Below, piece after piece: positions 1 through 5,230 of a DNA stretch of 5,321 nucleotides (positions are counted from its first letter, which is position 1; each line of letters starts with the position of its first letter). The position numbers and the translations under genes were made by a program. The DNA is from Synechococcaceae bacterium WB4_1_0192 (GTDB lineage: Bacteria > Cyanobacteriota > Cyanobacteriia > PCC-6307 > Cyanobiaceae): contig RFPK01000145.1 of the NCBI GenBank assembly GCA_009926195.1, positions 1 through 5,321 on the forward strand, given 5' to 3'. Under the pieces are notes generated by a model. That model saw nothing but the letters and a program-made list of their open reading frames with translations. It had not been told where the DNA came from and ran no database searches.

Positions 1-563
1 ACGCGCACCTGCTTCTCGGCGCCCAGTTCAGCGGCCAGATAGCGCACCGAGGCCTCCAGGGCCGCCTTGGCGACTCCCATCACGTTGTAGTTGGGGATCG
101 CCCGTTCGGCGCCCAGGTAGCTCAGCGTGATCACGCTGGCGCCCTCGTTGAACAGAGGCTTGGCGTAGCGGCACAGCGGCGCCAGCGAGTAAGCGCTCAC
201 CTCCAGAGCCCGGGCGAAGCCTTCGGGCGAGATGTTGGAGTAATCGCCCACCAGCTCGTCCTTGCCGGCATAGGCCAGGCAATGCACGAGCACATCGATG
301 GAGCCCCACTGCTCCTTCACCCGGTTGAACACGGCCTCGATCTGGGCCGGGTCCTGCACGTTGAGGGGCTCAAACAGGGTCGGGGCCAGGGGAGCGGTGA
401 GATCGCGGACCTTGCCCTCGAAGCGGCCCTTCTCATCGGGCAGGTAGGTGACGCCCAGCTCGGCGCCGGCGGCATGCAGCTGCTGGGCAATGCCCCAGGC
501 GATCGACTTGTTGTTGGCGATGCCGGTGACCAGGGCCTTCTTGCCGCGCAGATCGAGGAGCAT
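1..563 (-). CDS. fabI: Enoyl-[acyl-carrier-protein] reductase (NADH), FabI, C-terminus cut by window edge
   Basis: Cytosolic enzyme of type II fatty acid synthesis that reduces the trans-2 double bond of enoyl-ACP with NAD(P)H, the last step of each elongation cycle. The reading frame opens with ATG at 561-563 and stays open to the window edge: 187 complete codons of a family usually near 260, so roughly 70 C-terminal residues lie outside. Visible family marks are the N-terminal start MLLDLRGKKALVTG, the FabI-type nucleotide loop GIANNKSIAWGIA (residues 14-26), the segment SYLGAERAIPNYNVMGVAKA (148-167), and within it the catalytic Tyr159-x6-Lys166 pair. These match E. coli FabI closely and separate it from FabG, FabL and FabV. 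No Shine-Dalgarno sequence precedes the start (the leader strand reads CCTCCCC next to the ATG). It is transcribed divergently from the photolyase-like gene. Identity is very secure. Confidence 0.96.
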   Translation of the reverse strand, partial: MLLDLRGKKALVTGIANNKSIAWGIAQQLHAAGAELGVTYLPDEKGRFEGKVRDLTAPLAPTLFEPLNVQDPAQIEAVFNRVKEQWGSIDVLVHCLAYAGKDELVGDYSNISPEGFARALEVSAYSLAPLCRYAKPLFNEGASVITLSYLGAERAIPNYNVMGVAKAALEASVRYLAAELGAEKQVR

Positions 564-570
564 GGGGAGG

Positions 571-586
571 GCGCCGGCGCCGGCGC
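571..586. repeat. 16-base perfect GC palindrome in the fabI leader
   Basis: GCGCCGGCGCCGGCGC equals its own reverse complement and is also a short period-6 repeat. It ends 8 bases upstream of the fabI start codon, so it would fall in the 5' leader or at the promoter. It could be an operator, a leader hairpin, or simply a low-complexity GC run; nothing decides between these. Confidence 0.5.
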
Positions 587-598
587 TGCTGAGCGATC

Positions 599-613
599 GG
601 GGGATTCTCCCCC
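599..613. repeat. Inverted repeat GGGGGA-TTC-TCCCCC upstream of fabI
   Basis: Perfect 6-base arms (599-604 and 608-613) around a 3-base centre, 36 bases upstream of the fabI start and 56 bases upstream of the photolyase-like start. Its position between divergent genes suits a repressor or activator half-site pair. No known operator consensus was recognised. Confidence 0.45.
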
Positions 614-668
614 AGCGGCGCGGCGGGCCAGCCAGCACCGGCAGGATGCGGCCAGCAGTTCCGGTGGG

Positions 669-2027
669 ATGGCAGCCAGTCGGCAGTTCCAGGGTGGTCG
701 CGCCGCGGCCGAAGCGGCCCTGGCGGCGATCGATCCAGCCCGCTACGGCGCCAGCCGTAACCACCTGGAGGGTGCCGTCACCGGCCTCTCGCCCTGGATC
801 CGCCACGGCGTGCTGACCCTGGCGGAGGTGCGCGAGGCCGTGTTCACCTGGCTGGACGATCACGGCTACAACACACCCGAGCGCCGGGCCGAGGGCCAGC
901 GCATCGCCGGCAAACTGATCAATGAGCTGGGCTGGCGCGACTACTGGCAGCGGCTCTGGCAGGTGCTGGGCGACGGCATCTGGCACGACCTGGAGCCACT
1001 CAAGACCGGCCATGCCAGCAGCCGCTACAGCCCCGAGCTGCCGCTGGATGTGGCCGAAGCCCGCACCGGCCTGGCCTGCATCGATGGCTTCATCGCCGAG
1101 CTGCACAGCAGCGGCTGGCTGCACAACCACGCCCGCATGTGGCTGGCGGCCTACCTGGTGCACTGGCGGCGGATCCGCTGGCAGGCCGGCGCCCAGTGGT
1201 TCCTGCGCCACCTGCTCGATGGCGATCCCGCCAGCAACAACCTCAGCTGGCAGTGGCTGGCCAGCGCCTTCAGCAGCAAGCCCTACATCTTCAACCGCGC
1301 CAACCTGGAGCGCTTCAGTTCCGGCCGCCACTGCCGCAGCTGCCACGCCGCCCGCAACGGGCACTGCCCGTTCGATGCCAGCTACGACGCGCTGCAGGCG
1401 CAGCTGTTCGCACCGCCCGGCGCAGCAACGGCAGCGGCCCCGGAGCCACCTCGACCGCGGCTCCGCCAGGCTCCTGCCCAGCGCCAGGGACCGGGAAACA
1501 CTGCCGGTCAACCGCGCCAGCCGGTGCTCTGGATCCACGGCGAAGGGCTGGGCCCCACCAACCCGGCCCTGCGGGCCTATCCCAGCCGGCCGGCCCTGTT
1601 CGTCCTCGATGCACCGCTGCTGGACGGGCAGGCCGGTCCGAGCAGCAGCACCGGCGGCCTGCCGCTCAGCGCCAACCGGCAGCGCTTTCTGCAGGAGTGC
1701 GCCGCCGCCCTGCCGCTGGAGCAGCGACGCGGTGCCGTGGCGGGCGAACTGCTTCGCTTCGCCCGGCAGCACGGCGCTGATGCGATCGTGACCAGCGCGG
1801 CCGTGGATCCCCGCTTCGCCGCCATCAGCGCCGAGCTGACGGCCCTGCAGCAGGGCGAGCCGGCCTCAGCACGGTTGACCCTGATCAACCTGGAACCGGA
1901 TCCATTCGTGACGCTCAACGAACCGGTGGACCTGGGCCGGTTCAGCCGCTACTGGCGCCGCGCCGAACGGCAGGTGTGGGCAGGCTGGCGCCCGGCAGCA
2001 CAATCGTCGCGACCAGACCCCACCTAG
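669..2027 (+). CDS. Photolyase/cryptochrome-like flavoprotein with FAD-binding domain first and an alpha/beta photolyase-like domain last
   Basis: A 452-residue protein. Residues ~30-215 are the FAD-binding domain of the photolyase/cryptochrome family: GLSPWIRHGVLTLAEV (39-54), GWRDYW (88-93), GWLHNHARMWLAAYL (149-163) and DGDPASNNLSWQWLAS (184-199). By alignment with E. coli photolyase, Asp184/Asp186, Asn190, Trp194 and Trp171 correspond to Asp372/Asp374, Asn378, Trp382 and Trp359; I could not place the third triad Trp. Then come a motif C-x2-C-x7-C (222-233) followed by CPFDASY, typical of stand-alone FAD-domain homologues, and a Pro/Ala/Gln linker (249-284). Residues ~285-438 resemble the N-terminal alpha/beta domain of photolyases: PVLWIHG, PTNPALRA, ALFVLD, NRQRFLQE and a LLRFARQHGADAIV segment. 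I start at ATG 669 because residues 11-40 already match the start of the stand-alone family and no domain is readable upstream; the open frame continues to 282 but is antisense to fabI. Repair or photoreceptor activity, and substrate, are unknown. It probably heads a three-gene operon. Confidence 0.88.
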   Translation: MAASRQFQGGRAAAEAALAAIDPARYGASRNHLEGAVTGLSPWIRHGVLTLAEVREAVFTWLDDHGYNTPERRAEGQRIAGKLINELGWRDYWQRLWQVLGDGIWHDLEPLKTGHASSRYSPELPLDVAEARTGLACIDGFIAELHSSGWLHNHARMWLAAYLVHWRRIRWQAGAQWFLRHLLDGDPASNNLSWQWLASAFSSKPYIFNRANLERFSSGRHCRSCHAARNGHCPFDASYDALQAQLFAPPGAATAAAPEPPRPRLRQAPAQRQGPGNTAGQPRQPVLWIHGEGLGPTNPALRAYPSRPALFVLDAPLLDGQAGPSSSTGGLPLSANRQRFLQECAAALPLEQRRGAVAGELLRFARQHGADAIVTSAAVDPRFAAISAELTALQQGEPASARLTLINLEPDPFVTLNEPVDLGRFSRYWRRAERQVWAGWRPAAQSSRPDPT

Positions 2028-2042
2028 CGATCCGTCAGCGCC

Positions 2043-2636
2043 ATGGTTCTCACCGCCTCGACGATGCTGCCGCTGGGCACAGCGCTACCGGCCTTCGCCC
2101 TGGAGCAGGTGGCCGGTGATCCGGCGGCCAGGGGTTCGGGCCCGCTGTGGCGCAGCAGCCTGCTCCGGCCGGAGCCGCTGCTGGTGCTGTTCCTCTGTGC
2201 CCACTGCCCGTTCGTGAAGCACATCGAACCGGAACTGGGCCGGTTGGCGCACGACTACGCCGGCCGGCTGCAGATCGTGGCGATCAGCAGCAACAGCATC
2301 CACACACACCCCGCGGATGGACCGGACGGCCTGCGGGCCCAGGCGGAACGCTGCGGCTGGCGGTTCCCTTACCTGTGGGATGCCGATCAGGATGTGGCCC
2401 GCGCCTTCCAGGCCGCCTGCACACCGGATCTCTACCTGTTCGATGCCGCCCATCGCCTGGTGTACCGCGGCCAGCTGGATGGCAGCCGCCCCGGCAACGG
2501 CGTGCCCCTCGATGGCCGCGACCTACGGGCCGCCCTTGACGCCCTGCTGGCGGGAACAGCACTGCCGCAGGAGCAGACCCCCTCGATCGGCTGCAACATC
2601 AAGTGGCACCCGGATGGCGTCATGCCATTCGGATGA
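2043..2636 (+). CDS. Peroxiredoxin-like thioredoxin-fold protein (PRX_like1 type)
   Basis: A 197-residue thioredoxin-fold protein of the AhpC/TSA-related group often called thioredoxin family protein or PRX-like 1, a presumed cytosolic thiol oxidoreductase whose substrate is not established. Visible family signatures are MLPLGTALPAF near the start (8-18), the redox site LCAHCPFVKHIEPEL (51-65; Cys52 and Cys55 form CxxC), VVAISSNSI-type strand (79-86), FPYLWDADQDVARAF (108-122), the ACTPDLYLFD segment with the cis-proline (125-134), YRGQLDGSRPGN (141-152) and the C-terminal TPSIGCNIKW (179-188). Extra cysteines lie at 104, 126 and 184. The N-terminus has no signal peptide. ATG 2043 is preferred over ATG 2064 because the family normally carries a few residues before MLPLG; there is no clear ribosome binding site. 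It follows the flavoprotein gene by 15 bases, suggesting co-transcription. Confidence 0.92.
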   Translation: MVLTASTMLPLGTALPAFALEQVAGDPAARGSGPLWRSSLLRPEPLLVLFLCAHCPFVKHIEPELGRLAHDYAGRLQIVAISSNSIHTHPADGPDGLRAQAERCGWRFPYLWDADQDVARAFQAACTPDLYLFDAAHRLVYRGQLDGSRPGNGVPLDGRDLRAALDALLAGTALPQEQTPSIGCNIKWHPDGVMPFG

Positions 2637-2651
2637 CCGAACAGGGGGCTT

Positions 2652-2655
2652 AAGG
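2652..2655 (+). promoter_or_regulatory. Probable Shine-Dalgarno of the aminotransferase gene
   Basis: AAGG, 8 bases before ATG 2664, in the 27-base gap after the thioredoxin-fold gene. It is a weak core, but its spacing supports 2664 as the start, and neither upstream gene in the cluster has anything comparable. Confidence 0.4.
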
Positions 2656-2663
2656 TTGCCTTC

Positions 2664-3911
2664 ATGCAGGTGCCCCCCTTCAGCCTCAACGATCAGCTGG
2701 CTCGCCTCGGTGAGCAGCTCGATGCCGCCGTTCTGCGGGTGTTACGCAGCGGTCAGTACATCGGTGGCTCTGAAATCGCCAGCTTCGAGCAGGCCTTCGC
2801 TGAGGCCGTCGGCTGTGCGCACGCCATCGGCTGCAACAGCGGCACCGATGCCCTGATCCTGGCCCTGCGCGGCCTTGGGGTGGGTCCCGGTGATGAGGTG
2901 ATCACCTGCTCCTTCAGCTTCTTCGCCACCGCCGAAGCGATCAGCGCCGTGGGCGCCACGCCCGTGTTCGTCGATGTGGAGGAGAGCTCCTACCTGATCA
3001 ACCTGGATCAGCTGGAAGCGGCGATCACACCCGCCACCAAGGTGCTGCTGCCGGTCCATCTGTTCGGCCGGCCGGTCGACATGGAGCGGGTCTGCGCGAT
3101 CGCCGCACGCCATGGCCTGAAGGTGGTGGAGGACTGCGCCCAGGCCAGTGGCGCCAGCTGGGCCGGCCGGCCGGTGGGCAGCTGGGGCGATGTGGGCTGC
3201 TTCAGCTTCTTCCCCACCAAGAACCTCGGCGGCGCCGGCGATGGCGGCGCCATCACCTGCCGTGATGGGGCCCTGGCACAGACGATGCGGGAACTGGCGG
3301 TGCATGGCATGCCGCGCCGGTACCTGCACACCGCCCTCGGGTACAACAGCCGCCTTGACGCCATCCAGGCGGCGGTTCTGAACGTGAAACTGCCGCATCT
3401 GGCGGACTGGATCGAGGCCCGCCGCGGCGTGGCCACCCGCTACCGCGCCGGCCTCAGCGACACCCGAATCATCCACCTGCCGGAAGCCGGCCCCAGTGGA
3501 CACAGCTGGAACCAGTTCGTGGTCCGCGTACCCCGCTGTGGCAGCAACAAGGCCTGTGACACCACTGTCTGCGAGAGCAGCGGCGGCTGCACCGCCTCAG
3601 CCGACAGCGCCACGTACGGCCTGCCGGAGGCCTCCTGCCGGGACTGGCTGCAGCAACAACTGCAGCAGGCCGGTGTGATCACGATCATCTATTACCCGAT
3701 CCCGATTCACCGCCAGCCCGCCTACGCCCATCTGGGCTATGGCCCCGGCTCCCTGCCGGTCACCGAGCGGCTCTGCGCCGAGGTGCTGAGCCTGCCGATC
3801 TTTCCGGAACTGAGCCAGCTGCAGCAGGAGCGGGTGATCGAAGTGCTGCTACAGCTGTGCGGCAGCCGGACTCAGGCCGCCTCAGGGGCCGCGAGCGCCA
3901 TGGCCGCCTGA
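2664..3911 (+). CDS. DegT/DnrJ/EryC1/StrS family PLP-dependent aminotransferase
   Basis: A 415-residue fold-type I PLP enzyme of the sugar aminotransferase family, which typically transfers an amino group to a nucleotide-linked keto-sugar for surface polysaccharide or related glycan synthesis. Motifs in order: SGQYIGGSEIASFE (29-42), CNSGTDALILAL for the cofactor phosphate (57-68), TCSFSFFATAEAI (81-93), VEDCAQASGA with the PLP-ring Asp157 (155-164), SFFPTKNLGGAGDGGA with Schiff-base Lys186 (181-196), GYNSRLDAIQAAVL (226-239) and the late YYPIPIHRQPAY (343-354). The core length is normal, but between VVRVP (286-290) and CRDWLQ (325-330) there is a ~33-residue Cys/Ser/Thr/Gly-rich insertion (Cys292, 298, 303, 309, and Cys325 at its edge). 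Cyanobacterial members are often labelled pleiotropic regulatory protein DegT, but nothing here indicates regulation. The sugar substrate cannot be read from sequence. Last gene of the rightward cluster, convergent with the photolyase. Confidence 0.95.
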   Translation: MQVPPFSLNDQLARLGEQLDAAVLRVLRSGQYIGGSEIASFEQAFAEAVGCAHAIGCNSGTDALILALRGLGVGPGDEVITCSFSFFATAEAISAVGATPVFVDVEESSYLINLDQLEAAITPATKVLLPVHLFGRPVDMERVCAIAARHGLKVVEDCAQASGASWAGRPVGSWGDVGCFSFFPTKNLGGAGDGGAITCRDGALAQTMRELAVHGMPRRYLHTALGYNSRLDAIQAAVLNVKLPHLADWIEARRGVATRYRAGLSDTRIIHLPEAGPSGHSWNQFVVRVPRCGSNKACDTTVCESSGGCTASADSATYGLPEASCRDWLQQQLQQAGVITIIYYPIPIHRQPAYAHLGYGPGSLPVTERLCAEVLSLPIFPELSQLQQERVIEVLLQLCGSRTQAASGAASAMAA

Positions 3912-3930
3912 ACCACCTGAAGCCAACCCG

Positions 3931-3954
3931 GCGGACTGATGCTCGTCAGCCCGC
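3931..3954. terminator. Candidate bidirectional stem-loop between convergent genes
   Basis: GCGGACTGA (3931-3939) pairs with TCAGCCCGC (3946-3954) with one A-C mismatch and a 6-base loop, giving 8 paired positions. It lies in the 47-base gap between the stop codons of the aminotransferase and the photolyase, where a shared terminator is expected. There is no T-tract on either side, so it is not a canonical intrinsic terminator. Confidence 0.4.
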
Positions 3955-3958
3955 GCCC

Positions 3959-4972
3959 TCAGGCGGATTTCGGCAGTGCGGCGTAGAGGGCCTTGAAGCG
4001 GGCCTGCTGGAGCTTGTGGTTCACGATCGGCGCCGGGTAGCCCCGCCGCTCGAACGGACTGATCGCACCGCTGATCAGATCGGCGGTGCTCACATGGCGC
4101 AGCTCCGGCAGCCAGCGGCGGATGTACTCGGCCCGCGGGTCGAACTTGGCGGCCTGGGTGGCGGGATTGAAGATGCGCAGGGGCTTGGGATCCATGCCGC
4201 TGCTGGCGCTCCACTGCCAGCCGCCGTTGTTGGCCGCCAGATCACCATCCACCAGGCGGGCCATGAAGGCGGTTTCACCCCAGCGCCAGTCGCAGATCAG
4301 ATCCTTCACCAGATACGAGGCCACGATCATGCGGCAGCGGTTGTGCATCCAACCGGTCTCATTGAGCTGACGCATCGCCGCATCGATGATCGGCATGCCG
4401 GTGAGGCCGTCGCACCAGGCCGCGTAACGATCCTGACGGTTCTCCCAGGGGAAGTGGCGCCAGTGCGGCCGGTAGGGACCATCCGCCAGCTCCGGGAAAT
4501 GGAACAGGGCCTGCTGGTAGAACTCACGCCAGGCCAGCTCCTGCTCCCACACGCCGATCGAAGCCAGGGCTTCCTCACCGCCGCCGGCCACCACCAGCCG
4601 GGCCTGCTGCGCCGCGGCCCAGGCCTGGCGGGGGCTGAGCGTGCCGAACTTGAGGGCAGCGCTGAGCGCAGACGTGCCGGCCTCGGCCGGGAGGTTGCGG
4701 CCCGGCTCGTAGCCGAGCAGTGGGATCGCCCCGATCCGCCGGGTGGAACCCGGGGAGCCTGAGTCGGCACCGTCGCAGAAGGCCTGCAGCTGCAGCTGGG
4801 CCGCCGCCTCACCGGGACGGCAGGGGCAAGCGTCAGCGCCCTCAAACACGGGGCCGAGCTGCTCCTGGGTGGGCAACGCCTGCAGCAGCGGCAGCTGTTG
4901 CCACAGGTCCGCCTGCGGTTCGGGCAGGGCCATCGGCTCGAGATCCAGCAGGCCGGTGGGGGCTGGCAGAAC
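3959..4972 (-). CDS. phrB: Class I deoxyribodipyrimidine photolyase, N-terminus missing at a chimeric junction
   Basis: Light-driven flavoenzyme that reverses cyclobutane pyrimidine dimers. About 337 residues are readable, numbered here from the codon at 4970-4972. Seen in order: interdomain linker with PGEAAAQLQLQAF (53-65), TSALSAALKFGTLSPRQAW (100-118) contributing to FAD phosphate binding, ELAWREFYQQALFHFP (145-160), GMPIIDAAMRQLNETGWMHN (192-211), DWRWGE (228-233), DGDLAANNGGWQWSAS (242-257) and RIFNPATQAAKFDP (266-279). Trp176, Trp229 and Trp252 align with E. coli electron-transfer Trp306, Trp359 and Trp382, with a constant offset of 130; Asn248 matches Asn378. The C-terminus (SPFERRGYPAPIVNHK...QARFKALYA) is complete. 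The alpha/beta antenna domain (at least ~130 residues) is absent: the frame stays open to 5272, but upstream of about 4972-4985 it encodes an unrelated ABC exporter tail. A ~14-residue insertion (DSGSPGSTRRIGAI) precedes LLGYEPGRN. Family assignment is secure; the true start lies outside this assembly. The symbol may be phrA in cyanobacterial usage. Confidence 0.93.
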   Translation of the reverse strand, partial: VLPAPTGLLDLEPMALPEPQADLWQQLPLLQALPTQEQLGPVFEGADACPCRPGEAAAQLQLQAFCDGADSGSPGSTRRIGAIPLLGYEPGRNLPAEAGTSALSAALKFGTLSPRQAWAAAQQARLVVAGGGEEALASIGVWEQELAWREFYQQALFHFPELADGPYRPHWRHFPWENRQDRYAAWCDGLTGMPIIDAAMRQLNETGWMHNRCRMIVASYLVKDLICDWRWGETAFMARLVDGDLAANNGGWQWSASSGMDPKPLRIFNPATQAAKFDPRAEYIRRWLPELRHVSTADLISGAISPFERRGYPAPIVNHKLQQARFKALYAALPKSA

Positions 4973-5068
4973 GGCAAGCTCCCCCGCCGCCTGTGCCGCC
5001 CACATGCGCGAATACACGCCGCCAGCTGCGAGCAGTGCATCATGCGTGCCGCGCTCCACGATCCGGCC
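4973..5068 (-). pseudogene. Fragment: C-terminal tail of an ABC exporter ATPase (MsbA/ABCB-like)
   Basis: About 30 codons reading GRIVERGTHDALLAAGGVYS and then RMWAAQAAGEL, the characteristic end of half-transporter exporters just after the D-loop/H-loop region (normally LD-x-GRIVERGTHxELL...GGLYxRMWxxQ). It lacks Walker A, signature and Walker B, and upstream of the first Gly-Arg the homology stops at about 5068-5075. It is in frame with the photolyase fragment but is not a known photolyase domain. The boundary with the photolyase lies somewhere in 4970-4990. Best read as a foreign fragment joined at a chimeric junction. Confidence 0.75.
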
Positions 5069-5230
5069 GGCGCGCCCGCCTTCATCGAGGACCTCAAGCG
5101 GCGCTTCCCGGAGGCGGGCTGGCGCATCCGCGCGCTCGCCGACGCGGCGCCCGGCCTGCAGCGCTGGGTCGACCGCATCGCGATGTTCCTCGGCCTGGTC
5201 GGCCTGACGGCGCTGCTGGTCGGCGGCGTG
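5069..5230 (+). pseudogene. Fragment: internal piece of a YbbP/FtsX-like ABC permease
   Basis: 54 codons with conserved landmarks of the COG3127-type permease: FIEDLKRRFPEAGWRIR (5081-5131), then DAAPGLQRWVDRIAMF and the start of a membrane helix LGLVGLTALLVGGV ending at 5230, where family members continue with G-V-x-N-A-V. Here the reading switches abruptly to a different protein. There is no start, no stop and no remaining permease sequence. The flavour is proteobacterial (often alphaproteobacterial), from memory only. A frame is open leftward to 4898, but it is antisense to the exporter and photolyase fragments and has no homology I recognise. Confidence 0.75.

Larger units (their letters stand above)
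564..668. promoter_or_regulatory. Divergent intergenic region between fabI and the photolyase-like gene
   Basis: These 105 bases must hold the promoter of fabI (leftward) and probably that of the rightward three-gene cluster. I see no convincing -10/-35 pair on either strand, which is common in GC-rich picocyanobacterial DNA. The region does contain two perfect inverted repeats, listed separately, both on the fabI-proximal side. The assignment as regulatory rests on gene orientation and these repeats, not on a recognised binding-site consensus. Confidence 0.5.

Noticed and set aside
282..668. The open frame of the photolyase-like gene extends upstream to an ATG at 282.
   Set aside because: That stretch is antisense to the well-conserved fabI coding sequence, shows no homology I recognise, and ATG 669 fits the start of the FAD-domain family.
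1332..1346. CRSCH resembles the CxxCH haem c attachment motif.
   Set aside because: The protein has no signal peptide and is a cytosolic flavoprotein homologue; the motif sits in a position where stand-alone FAD-domain homologues carry cysteines.
2652..2662. AAGG-TTG-CCTT mini-hairpin overlapping the ribosome binding site of the aminotransferase gene.
   Set aside because: A 4-base stem with a 3-base loop is too weak to propose translational control.
3096..3103. One exact copy of the cyanobacterial HIP1 octamer GCGATCGC.
   Set aside because: A single copy in about 5 kb is not an enrichment and lies inside a coding sequence, so it does not serve as evidence for lineage.
3163..3176. Tandem GGCC/CCGG-rich run that looks like a short repeat.
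   Set aside because: It encodes conserved-position residues of the aminotransferase (AGRPV) and is explained by codon bias.
2742..3503. A 253-codon minus-strand open frame over the aminotransferase.
   Set aside because: It mirrors a strongly conserved coding sequence, is Gly/Ala/His-rich, and has no family signature.
3857..4762. A 301-codon open frame on the plus strand over the photolyase.
   Set aside because: It is the antisense shadow of the photolyase in GC-rich DNA, with low-complexity composition and no recognisable motif.
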